Shown here piece by piece: positions 44,025 through 52,342 of a stretch of DNA of 64,000 nucleotides. The stretch comes from Bog-473 sp963770645 (GTDB lineage Bacteria; Actinomycetota; Acidimicrobiia; Acidimicrobiales; RAAP-2): assembly GCA_963770645.1 (NCBI GenBank), contig CAVYQL010000003.1:1-64000 (forward strand), read 5' to 3'. Each line of letters opens with the position of its first letter. Position 1 is the first letter of the stretch. The notes under the pieces were generated by a model. It saw only the letters and a program-made list of their open reading frames with translations. It did not search any database and was not told the origin of the DNA. Both the position numbers and the translations under genes were made by a program.

Positions 44025-45431
44025 TTAGAAGGGCAGATTCAGGAGCAGGCCGATGAGGAAGCTCGCGGCGACCAGCACGTCGGCGACGCGGTCCTTCAGG
44101 GTGATGACGAAGGCAATCATGCTGAGGAAAATCGCCCACTTGACGGCTTCCTTGCGGAAGGCTCTTCCCCATCCGATCACTGGCGGCGGATGGGACTGAT
44201 CTTGTTCGCGGCGGATCAGACGAAAGATGCGGAGCGATTCACCGGCGATGAGGATGACGAATCCGGGGAGTGGCAGGAGCGAGCCGAGACCGACTGCGTA
44301 CACGAGTTCACCCAGATAGCAGGGGCGAATCCGCAACGGGACCGGTACCACGCGAACGGTGCGGGCCCAGGTTGAGAGAGCGGCTCCGGCGGCGATGAGG
44401 ATGGTCGCGAGGATGAAGAGCGCCCGCTCCCACAGACGGGGCGTGGAGGTGTCGCGGACGAAACGCCAGACGATGTCATCGGGATCGATGAGGTAAGTGA
44501 GAAATGCGGCGAGTACGACGAGCTGGTGAGTCAGCGTCTGGTGGCGATATTCGAAATTGGACGCTTCTTCCCACAACTGCTTCATCTCGCGTCCAAGGCC
44601 GTCGAGGTCCGGGTAGATTACCGACTCGGTGATCCCGCAGTCTCTGAGGTCTTGGCGAAGCTGCGCACGTGCGTCGGCGGCAATGGTGATGAGCTTGATG
44701 GTTGAGTCCGTCTTCCTGAACTCGTCCTGCATCCAGTTCGGCTCTGTGCCCAACACGATAAACCGGCTACGCTGTGCGGCGATGCGGCGCGTGATGTGCG
44801 GGAACTCCAGCACCATTGGCGGACGCGGAACAGGAACCTCGGCGAAGTCTTCTTCCGACACCGGCAGGTAGGAGTCTTCCCACGCGCTGGGATCATAGCC
44901 TTCGTTGGGACGCTTTTCGGCATAGGCCTTCCATGCGTCTTCGGCCAGCTTCATATCCGGCAGGGCTTTGAGTTGTTCGTTCAGGCGGTACGGTTCGAGC
45001 ACGTATACGCGCGCATCATGCTTGTCGTTGCTCTTGTTGCGGAGCGCGAAGTGAAGAGCGATCAACGCTCCGTCCGACCAGTCGAGCAGGCGCGTGGGAC
45101 CTTCGTGATGCTGCATCAGGAAGTAGGAATCCCAGTCCCAGTCCTCGCTGGACTCCTTCTCATGCTCAACAGCGTTTCGCATGAACTCATCGTGCAGGTC
45201 GTTTTCGATCGCCAGGAGCTTGCTGATCGGCTTCAACGGGAGCGGCTTTCCGTTATCGCCTTTTGCGGGACGGTACAACTCCGGACGCAGGATCGTGTCC
45301 TCGAAGTCCTTGCTCTCGCCGCGAAACCAGAGCTCTTTGTGCTTCGGCAGTCCCCATGCTTTGCGCATCTCGCTTACGCAATGGATGAAGTCTCCGAGTG
45401 TCGTTACAGGGCTCGTGCAGTCGATCGCCAT
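44025..45431 (-). CDS. FRG-domain membrane protein
   Basis: 468 residues from ATG 45431, which has AGGAG 8 bases before it. The N-terminal FRG domain has TTLGDFIHCVSEMRKAW, LWFRGESKDFEDTILRPELY and HHEGPTRLLDWSDGALIALH. The middle is soluble (RFIVLGTEPNWMQDEFRKTD). The C-terminal third has about four hydrophobic segments (ALFILATILIAAGAALSTW, LGSLLPLPGFVILIAGESL, WAIFLSMIAFVITL, VLVAASFLIGLLLNLPF). FRG proteins are named for a conserved FRG motif. Some occur with defence genes, but no such genes are near. The function here is unknown. Confidence 0.75.
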   Translation of the reverse strand: MAIDCTSPVTTLGDFIHCVSEMRKAWGLPKHKELWFRGESKDFEDTILRPELYRPAKGDNGKPLPLKPISKLLAIENDLHDEFMRNAVEHEKESSEDWDWDSYFLMQHHEGPTRLLDWSDGALIALHFALRNKSNDKHDARVYVLEPYRLNEQLKALPDMKLAEDAWKAYAEKRPNEGYDPSAWEDSYLPVSEEDFAEVPVPRPPMVLEFPHITRRIAAQRSRFIVLGTEPNWMQDEFRKTDSTIKLITIAADARAQLRQDLRDCGITESVIYPDLDGLGREMKQLWEEASNFEYRHQTLTHQLVVLAAFLTYLIDPDDIVWRFVRDTSTPRLWERALFILATILIAAGAALSTWARTVRVVPVPLRIRPCYLGELVYAVGLGSLLPLPGFVILIAGESLRIFRLIRREQDQSHPPPVIGWGRAFRKEAVKWAIFLSMIAFVITLKDRVADVLVAASFLIGLLLNLPF

Positions 45432-45526
45432 CACATTTCTCCTACGAAGCCGGTCGCCTTCATTCAGGCGTGCCTCGCTTCGAGATGGAGCAGTCTGTCG
45501 AAATTTGCTCAAGCTGCCCGCACCGA

Positions 45527-45988
45527 TTCATTTGGTTCCGCGGTTCCAGTGGCTCCAACTGATGACTCCCAATTCAGGCCTGGGATCATCAGGCAGCATT
45601 GACAACAGCTCGAGTTGGTTGCCATCCGGATCGCGAAAAAAGAGCGATGCAGCGGGCATCCAGGCCAACACCACCGGTTCGTCGGTTGGTCTGCCTTCAA
45701 AGTCGAGAGGAACAATGTTGGCGGCACGAAGGCGGCCGCGGCCGCGGTTAACAGATGCTCAAGATCAACCCGAAAAGCGAGGTGAAGACTCATCCTCTGA
45801 GGACCGGAGCCTACCTCCCATAAACCCAGCATCGAGTTGCCACGGCCACCGATCCAGTAGAAGGCAACACGCCGCTCCCAAAGGACGGTCGCGAGTTCCA
45901 ACTCCAGAGTCTGGCCAAAGAATTTCATGGAGCGTTCCAGGCTCGTGACAGTCAAGTGACTTTCGAAGAGATCGCGAAGAGGAATCAT
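45527..45988 (-). CDS. VOC/glyoxalase-family protein, frameshifted
   Basis: About 153 residues from ATG 45988. LFESHLTVTSLERSMKFFGQ, LELELATVLWERRVAFYWIG and MSLHLAFRVDLEHLL are read in one frame. It then changes near 45,745 to IVPLDFEGRPTDEP, then SLFFRDPDGNQLELLSMLP and the end WSHWNRGTK. The vicinal oxygen chelate fold with the typical C-terminal FxDPDGNxxEL metal Glu is present. Substrate is unknown. A sequencing indel is likely. Confidence 0.75.
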
Positions 45989-46129
45989 GCCGGCCTCATC
46001 TTGACAAGATACGGGCAAGATACGGATTGCCGCATTGAGATCGCAACCGTCCGGCTGCGCATACTCAGTCTGTCTTGCCGGCCCATCGTTTACCGATTCT
46101 GGCTACAGGTCCAAACTGGGTGGCCACCG

Positions 46130-46611
46130 CTACTTTGTCGCCAGGGGATGGTGGTCGAAGCTGATGACGCGAGTGACCACCCATTTGCCGTCTTTCTGAT
46201 GCCAGAGGGTGATGAACTTGGCTTCTCCTACGTTGCCGGGATCTCCGGGGTGATGGAAGGTGTGCACACCGATCTCGACGGCTCCGTAATCGGCGATGGG
46301 ATAGACCTCGAGGGTTCCGGGAACAAGTTCGCGGGTTACTTTGCCGCAGATGTTGTTCTTAATCGCGTCCAGGAAGACCTGACGGCCAACGGCCAGGCCG
46401 GTTTTGTCGTGGTAGAACTCGAGGTCCTCGGAGACAAGCGAGCCGAGCGTCGTCAGGTCGCAGTGATTGTAGGCGTCAAAGAGCTGCGTATCGAGCGACT
46501 GGATGGTTTTGAAGAGCGGGTCGGGGCGGGTGCGGTCTGCGCGTGAGCTCTGGCGGAAGACGCTGCAAACAGGACGGCGAAGGCCAGGGCAAGGAAGAGC
46601 GTCTTCTTCAT
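46130..46611 (-). CDS. Secreted NTF2-like (DUF4440) protein, frameshifted
   Basis: A gene seen only by reading the minus strand across a frameshift. ATG 46611 begins a signal peptide (KKTLFLALAFAVLFAASSAR). Near 46,520 the frame changes to PLFKTIQSLDTQLFDAYNHC, then TLGSLVSEDLEFYHDKTGL, GKVTRELVPGTLEVYPIADY, TFHHPGDPGNVGEAKFITLW and KWVVTRVISFDHHPLATK. This is the SnoaL/NTF2-like fold as in DUF4440 proteins, about 160 residues. Function is unknown, and such exported forms are common in Acidobacteriota. The plus-strand frame at 45956-46546 is its shadow. Confidence 0.7.
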
Positions 46612-46721
46612 GTGTCGAGAACTCCGGAGTAGGCGATAGCGTTTTCTACGCGTGCGCCGACGGGATTGTTCCGAAATTGTGACGGCTGTGCGTCACCAAT
46701 CCGCCGGACATTCAATCTGGC

Positions 46722-48704
46722 TCACCGCGCCATCCCCTCGCCAGCGACCTCGATCCTCATGCGCACTTCTTTGCCGGGCTGAATTGCAACGATCAGCGGA
46801 ACGGCTTCGAAGCCGGGGACAAGGTTGAAGGTGCGCTCGCTGGGAATCGGCTCGAAGCGATTGGCGGCATCGATGCTGACGATGAGTGAACCTTTGGGCC
46901 TGGAGATGCGCACGCTCTGCGGGCTCACCTGCTCAACCCGCTCGCTCTCCCGGGCAATCACCGGAACGATAAATTGCAGCGAAGCCGACGCGGGCAGTTG
47001 GCCGGTGACAGTGGCTGCGAGTTCCACGCCCGATTCGCCTATCGTCCAGCGCACCCCATAAAGCAGGCCGTCGCCTTCCATCGGCTTGTGCGTGTTGCTC
47101 ATCAAGCGGCCATGGGCCTCGAAGACCACCGCGGCGCCGGAGCGTGTCGCCGAGAGCGTAGCCCTGTAGTCGTTGAGGCTGGTGTATGTGTCGCCGGCGG
47201 TGCACTCGATGCGCGGGGTGAGCGGCATGTGCGGTCCGGCGCGCTCCTGCTGCTGGTTGGAAATCTCGATCATCTCGTAGCGGGTCATGCTGGCGGTGAG
47301 AATGGGGCCAAGCGCCATGTGGTAGAGCAGCAGACAGGGCGCCGCCGGTCACGTGGCCGCCGCCGGATCCGCCGCCGGCCTGCACGTGCTCCTGGTACTC
47401 CCAGTCGTACTCGGTGACAGTGGCGCGCCAGGGACCGATGGCGGCGAGGTGCGTGCCGATCACAGGAAAGCTTTTGAGGCCGTAGGGCTCGTCGCGCGGG
47501 AGCGTGGGCCGCTCGGGATCGCGCCGGGAAGCTGCCGCGGTCGAGCACCGTGGCGAGCGCCTTGGCGTGCGTGAAGGTGTGATGGATGCAGGGCAGGTCG
47601 CCGTGCGCGAAGTAGTCGGGGCCGCCGTAGAGCAGGCCGTCGTGCGGTGCAGGCGGCCATCAGTTCCATATTGCGGCGCGCGACTTCGCGGAAGCGCGGG
47701 TCGTGCCCGGCCATAAGGACGAAGCCGGGATGGCAACCGTCGCTGGTGCGGCTGCCCCACCAGCTCCACTTGTAGTTGCGCGTGCCCCAACTGTTGTCCC
47801 ACGCGCCGTCGGGCAGCATGAATTCCATGTGCGTTTTGAGGGCGGCGACCACCTGTTGCTCGACACGGCTTGTCGCCGGCGAGCAGGCTGTACAGCGCGA
47901 GCGCGGGCAGCGATTCCTCGACGTTGTAGCCGAGATCGACGGGGCGGCAGCCCTTGGGCGAGACTCCGTCGAGCGGGTGGCCTTCGCCGAAGAGGAAGCC
48001 GTCGGGAGTGAACTGCTCCAGGACGCGTGGGCGAGCTTGCGGGCGCGGTCGAGGTAGCGGGCTCGCCGAGCACCTGGCCGCAGAGCACGAAGGCCAGAGT
48101 AGCCGTGACGGGGTAGTTGACGTTGCCGGTTTCGATGGTGATGAAGCCGTCGAGGAACTTTGCGGCGGCGCGCCAGGCGCTCGGTCCAGGCGCTGCGCGT
48201 GGCGGTGTCGAGGACCTCGCCGTGGTGTGTGAGAGCCTCGGCGAGCGCGATGGCGTGAAAGACGGTGATGCCCTGCCAGTGGCTGAGCGTGACGTCGTTG
48301 ATCCAACTGCCGTCCGGCCGGCTCACCTGCACCTGCGACCACTCATGGACGAGTATCGCCGCGCGGACGTATTTTGCATCGCCGGTGGTGTGCGCCATGC
48401 GGAGCAGCGGGTAGACGGCGTCGCCGCAGCGGCCGTGGATGAGGGCGCAGGCGGGGCAGAGCAGGCCACCGTAGAAAGCTGGGTCGCGCATCGCGACGAT
48501 CTGACGGGCGATGAGGCCGTCGCACCACGTCTTGAGGAGAGTGGAGTAGAGCTGGCTTTCGCCGGTGGTGGGCGAGGATGCAGGGGCAGCGTGCGCAACG
48601 GCCGGTGCGAAAAGCGTCTTAGCTTGCGACGTAGCCACGACGGCAGCGGAGAGGCGAAGCATTTCTCTGCGGGTGAGCTTGCCTTGCGGATGCCCTGTGT
48701 TCAT
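46722..48704 (-). CDS. Tat-exported heparinase/lyase-like protein, heavily frameshifted
   Basis: The N-terminal part from ATG 48704 has a twin-arginine signal (LTRREMLRLSAAVVATSQAK), then LKTWCDGLIARQIVAMRDPA, LLCPACALIHGRCGDAVYPL, YVRAAILVHEWSQVQVSRPD and WINDVTLSHWQGITVFHAI. The C-terminal part has TSLNDYRATLSATRSGAAVV and LLYGVRWTIGESGVELAATV. Between about 48,180 and 47,310 the coding text jumps between frames at least six times while remaining protein-like. It resembles alpha/alpha-barrel lyases plus a C-terminal beta domain, as in heparinase II/III-like proteins, but I cannot name the substrate. Either an error-rich stretch or a true pseudogene. Confidence 0.5.
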
Positions 48705-48909
48705 CGCTGGTCCTGTATCGGGGTGAGTTTCTTTGCAAAACCCATTTTGCACCAGGGACGTGAGGGGAGAGCATCATGGCGAGTCCACATTGGGCAGATC
48801 GGCGATCATGCCCTCGCACCTCTTTGCCTGAAATGATCACGGACGGGCTGAAACCGATGTAGGCGCCTGGTCGGAGCATCATTTTTATCTTCGATATGAT
48901 TCGCAATAT

Positions 48910-49934
48910 ATGGAACGAAGAAGTTTTCTGAAGGGCTCTGCTGCTCTGGCAGCGGCAGCTGCGGCCTCGTCTGTACCACTCGCCAGTGCAGTAGACCTGC
49001 GAAGTTCTGAACCTGAAACCTCATCCGACGCTCTCAACCCCGGCGGCATTCGCGTCGCCGGCATTCGCATGCTTCCCGTCGTCGGCGGCAAGTACAAGGT
49101 CTGGACCAAGAAGATGGGCTCGGGGCCGATCAAGGTGCTGCTGCTGCACGGCGGCCCCGGCTTTCCGCACGACTATCTCGAGGCCATGGAGTCGTTCCTG
49201 CCCCAGGCCGGCATCGAGATGTACTACTACGACCAGCTCGGCGTCGGGAATTCCGATGTGCCCGACGACCCGTCGCTCTGGACCCTCGCCGCGCTATCTG
49301 AGCGAAGTCGAAGAGGTGCGCCGCGGGCTGGGGCTCGACCACTTCGTGCTCTACGGCCACTCGTGGGGCGGCATGCTCGCGATCGAGTACGCGCTGCAAC
49401 TACCAGCAGCATCTGCGCGGCCTGGTGATCTCCAACATGACGGCCGGCATGCAGTCCTACCTCAAGCGCACCGCCGCGCTGAAGACAGCAGCTGCTGTCG
49501 CCCGAGCTGCTGGCGCGCTTCAATGCTCTCGAAGCGGCGAAGGACTACGACAATCCCGGAGTACCAGCGCATCATGATGGAGGATCTCTACCCCAAGATG
49601 ATCTGCCGCCTGCAGCCCTGGCCCGAGCCGGTCACGCGCGCCTTCCGCCTCGCGCAACGAGAAAATCTACAACCAGATGCAGGGCAAGAGCGAGTTCGAG
49701 GTCACCGGCAACCTCAAGGACTGGGAGCGCTGGGACCGGCTGCACGAGATCAAGGTGAAGACGCTCACCATGGGAGCGAGCTATGACGAGATGGATCCGG
49801 AGGACATGCGGAAGATGGCGACGCTGATGCCGAATGCCACGTCCGCGATCTGTCCCAACGGCAGCCACATGGATATGTGGGACGACCAGGCGGTCTACTT
49901 CGAGCACCTGCTCGCCTTCCTGCGAAGTGTCTAG
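48910..49934 (+). CDS. Proline iminopeptidase-family hydrolase, Tat-exported, frameshifted
   Basis: ATG 48910 starts a twin-arginine signal (MERRSFLKGSAALAAAAAAS). The alpha/beta-hydrolase part reads KVLLLHGGPGFPHDYLEAME (oxyanion motif HGGPG), YYYDQLGVGNS, then GHSWGGMLAIEYAL (nucleophile Ser), LYPKMICRLQPWPEPVTRAF, QGKSEFEVTGNLKDWERWDR, MGASYDEMDPEDMRKMATL (Asp), and CPNGSHMDMWDDQAVYFEHL (His). Single-base insertions that restore the family sequence when removed lie near 49,293, 49,401, 49,488, 49,560 and 49,656. The protein would have about 340 residues. Probably sequencing errors, as all catalytic residues are intact. Confidence 0.8.
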
Positions 49935-50069
49935 AGCGAGCTCCCCGCTCAAATCAACACCCCGCTTGAGTGGGGGGCCCGGGGATATCCGGAATTGTGA
50001 CGGATGGGCCCAGCCGTCGTCGCGGCGCTCATCATCCTAACGATGTAGCGGTATATCTCCGGAGGTTTC

Positions 50070-50777
50070 ATGCCTGACATGCAGACGCTCGCCCCCGCCC
50101 AGCAGCTTGCCGCCACGAACAAGGCCCACTTCCCAAACGAGAGCACGGAGTATCGTGCGGCTCGGAATGCACTTCTTGTCGAAGAGATCGAGCTGCGGCG
50201 GCATATAGAACGCGTTGCGGCCCAGCGGCGTGCGCTACCAGAGGGCGGCGAGATTCCGAAGGATTTCGAGTTGGTCTCCGAGAGCGGCCCGATCGGCCTC
50301 TCGAGTCTTTTCGGCGACAATGACACGCTGATGGTGTACGGCATGATGTATGGTCCGCAGCGGAAGGCGCCGTGTCCGATGTGCACTTCGTTCCTGACGG
50401 CCTGGAACGGGATCGCCGTGAACCTGCGTGAGCGTGTTGCTATCGCCGTCACGGCGCGCTCGCCGATCGAGCGCCTGGTCGAGTACAAGAAGCAGCGGGG
50501 CTTCGAGAAGCTCCCTTTTGTGTCGGATGCGTCCGGCGAGTACACCCGAACTTACGTCAATCCCGAAGACGCCGATGTGCCGGGCTTCAGCGTGTTCATG
50601 CGGCGCGACGGAGTGATTCGTCACTTCTACAGTGGCGAAATGAGCGGCGAGATGGCTGACCCAGGACAGGATCCGCGCGGTGGTCCGGACCTCGATCCTT
50701 TGTGGCTAGTGTTGGATCTGACGCCGGAAGGTCGCGGCACGGATTGGTATCCGAAGCTGGATTACGGGCACAAATAA
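50070..50777 (+). CDS. DUF899 family thioredoxin-like protein
   Basis: 235 residues. An N-terminal helix-rich part (EYRAARNALLVEEIELRRHI ERVA) is followed by the DUF899 core: FELVSESGPIGLSSLFGDND, LMVYGMMYGPQRKAPCPMCT (CPMC, C111 and C114 by rough count), VAIAVTARSPIERLVEYKKQ and PGFSVFMRRDGVIRHFYSGE, ending near DLDPLWLVLDLTPEGRG. The family has a thioredoxin-like fold and no settled function. It converges on the MFS gene. Confidence 0.85.
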   Translation: MPDMQTLAPAQQLAATNKAHFPNESTEYRAARNALLVEEIELRRHIERVAAQRRALPEGGEIPKDFELVSESGPIGLSSLFGDNDTLMVYGMMYGPQRKAPCPMCTSFLTAWNGIAVNLRERVAIAVTARSPIERLVEYKKQRGFEKLPFVSDASGEYTRTYVNPEDADVPGFSVFMRRDGVIRHFYSGEMSGEMADPGQDPRGGPDLDPLWLVLDLTPEGRGTDWYPKLDYGHK

Positions 50778-50796
50778 GCGTCCGTGAGACCCCAGC

Positions 50797-51927
50797 TCAG
50801 GAGGCCTGCCCGAACAGCCTGGAGCGATCACCACCCTTCGGAATCACAAGCCGCGCGATTGCGGCACTTACAACAGCCAGGCCCGCACAGATAAACATAA
50901 TGGTTCGAAATCCAAATACGAATGATTTCCGAACCAGCTCCTTGATCGCCGCGTTCGCAGCGGGATCCAGGTGGAGAGAGGTCTGCAGGCCGGCGAGTCT
51001 GGTCTCCTGTGATTTGATCTCCTGCAGTATCGAGGGTGGCAGCGAAAGATCGGCCAGTGCGAGGTTCAGGCGAACGCGGAAGACGTAGACCATCACGATG
51101 CCGAGGATGGCAATGGCAAGCACACCGGCGACTCGGGCGACTGCATTATTGATTCCAGAAGCTGTCCCAACGCGATCCTGATCCACAGAATTCATTACGA
51201 CGGCGGTGAGAGGGGCTACGGTAACTGCCATGCCGAAGCCGAGGACAATCATCGGCGGGAAAAACTCCTTCCAGTAGTTATCCGATATGGAGGGCACGGC
51301 AAACAGGACGAAACCCAAGGCGACAACAAGAGGGCCAACGACTAACGGACTCCTCTGGCCATATCGCGTGACTAGTCCGCCCGCCCAGCGCGAAAGGAGA
51401 AACATTAGAAGAATCAAAGGCAGGATGGCGGCTCCGGTCGCCGTCGAGGAGTATTCCTGAACCTGGATAAGGTTCAACGGAAATAAGAAAAAGAAAATGC
51501 CGACGGCTGCGTAGAGGAAGAAGGTGACCATGTTTGCTCCGCTGAAGCTCGGATTCTTCAAGAGCGCGAGCGGAATCATTGGAGAAGCCGTACGAGCTTC
51601 GACAGCCGCAAACCCTGTGAGACAGACGAAACCAACGATCAGACTTCCGACGACCAGAGGATTTTTCCAACCCAGAGTGATCGATTCGATCAAGCCGTTC
51701 ACTAATCCACAAAGTCCGAGAGTTGCCAGCATCGCTCCTAACCAGTCGACACGATGCGTGACTGCACTGCGGCTCTCCGGAATTCGCCAAAGCGAGATAG
51801 CCACGACGGCTATGGCCAGCGGGACGTTGATGAAGAATACCCAGCGCCACGAAGCATGCTCCACCAGCCAGCCGCCCAGAACCGGACCCAGGGCAGTGGT
51901 GATCGCGGTGAAACCAGACCATGTACC
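50797..51927 (-). CDS. MFS drug-efflux permease (DHA2-like), 5' end lost at the junction
   Basis: The C-terminal about 376 residues of a 14-span type efflux protein. Reading toward the gene end: GTWSGFTAITTALGPVLGGW, LVEHASWRWVFFINVPLAI (the DHA2 motif C region and the following helix), then spans with VVGSLIVGFVCLTGFAAVEA, FFLYAAVGIFFFLFPLNLIQ, ATGAAILPLILLMFLLS and AGLAVVSAAIARLVI. The N-terminal six helices are missing because the sequence changes to a different genome at about 51,928. The GTG at 51864 is not a real start. Confidence 0.85.
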   Translation of the reverse strand, partial: GTWSGFTAITTALGPVLGGWLVEHASWRWVFFINVPLAIAVVAISLWRIPESRSAVTHRVDWLGAMLATLGLCGLVNGLIESITLGWKNPLVVGSLIVGFVCLTGFAAVEARTASPMIPLALLKNPSFSGANMVTFFLYAAVGIFFFLFPLNLIQVQEYSSTATGAAILPLILLMFLLSRWAGGLVTRYGQRSPLVVGPLVVALGFVLFAVPSISDNYWKEFFPPMIVLGFGMAVTVAPLTAVVMNSVDQDRVGTASGINNAVARVAGVLAIAILGIVMVYVFRVRLNLALADLSLPPSILQEIKSQETRLAGLQTSLHLDPAANAAIKELVRKSFVFGFRTIMFICAGLAVVSAAIARLVIPKGGDRSRLFGQAS

Positions 51928-51941
51928 AGAATGGCCTGACA
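51928..51941. other. Junction between two unrelated genomes
   Basis: Up to 51927 the minus strand still encodes an MFS helix (GTWSGF). From 51942 the plus strand encodes PheS (GVTFGDLAGTI). The 14 bases between fit neither. Base composition, gene order and phylum signals all change here. Confidence 0.85.
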
Positions 51942-52307
51942 GGCGTAACCTTCGGCGACCTCGCCGGGACGATCCAGGTCTTCACCGAGGCCTACTTCGG
52001 CCCGGGCATGCAGTCCCGCCTGCGCCCGGCCTACTTCCCCTTCACGGAGCCCTCAGCCGAACTCGAGATCACGTGCACGCTGTGCCTGGGCGAGGGATGC
52101 CGTACGTGCTCGCACACGGGCTGGATCGAGCTGGGCGGGTGCGGCATGGTCGACCCCGCCGTCTTCGCCGCCGTCGGGATCGACACGGACGAGTGGTCGG
52201 GCTTCGCGTTCGGCTTTGGCATCGACCGGCTGGCGCAGATGCGCCACGCCGTGCCCGACATGCGCTCCTTCGTGGAGAACGACATCCGCTTCCTCTCGCA
52301 ATTCTGA
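51942..52307 (+). CDS. pheS: Phenylalanine--tRNA ligase alpha subunit, 3' fragment
   Basis: The C-terminal 121 residues of PheS, the catalytic subunit that charges tRNA-Phe. Seen: GVTFGDLAGTIQVFTEAYFG, LRPAYFPFTEPSAELEITCT (class II motif 2 region), CLGEGCRTCSHTGWIELGGC, GMVDPAVFAAVGIDTDEWSG and FAFGFGIDRLAQMRHAVPDM (motif 3 with its arginine), ending SFVENDIRFLSQF. The first about 220 residues are absent because of the junction. It is followed 35 bases later by pheT. Confidence 0.9.
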   Translation, partial: GVTFGDLAGTIQVFTEAYFGPGMQSRLRPAYFPFTEPSAELEITCTLCLGEGCRTCSHTGWIELGGCGMVDPAVFAAVGIDTDEWSGFAFGFGIDRLAQMRHAVPDMRSFVENDIRFLSQF

Positions 52308-52342
52308 CCTCACCCACTATCTGAAGGATCCCTTCGACGACC

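Noticed and set aside
44025..45431. A defence island around the FRG gene
   Set aside because: Neighbours are DinB, VOC and NTF2-like proteins, with no restriction, toxin or helicase genes.
1..51927. Prophage, insertion sequence or transposon
   Set aside because: No transposase, integrase, phage structural gene or terminal inverted repeats were found.
51864..51985. Natural gene fusion or a novel start at the MFS/PheS overlap
   Set aside because: The two genes are on opposite strands and both are truncated at the same place. A false join explains it better than any fusion.
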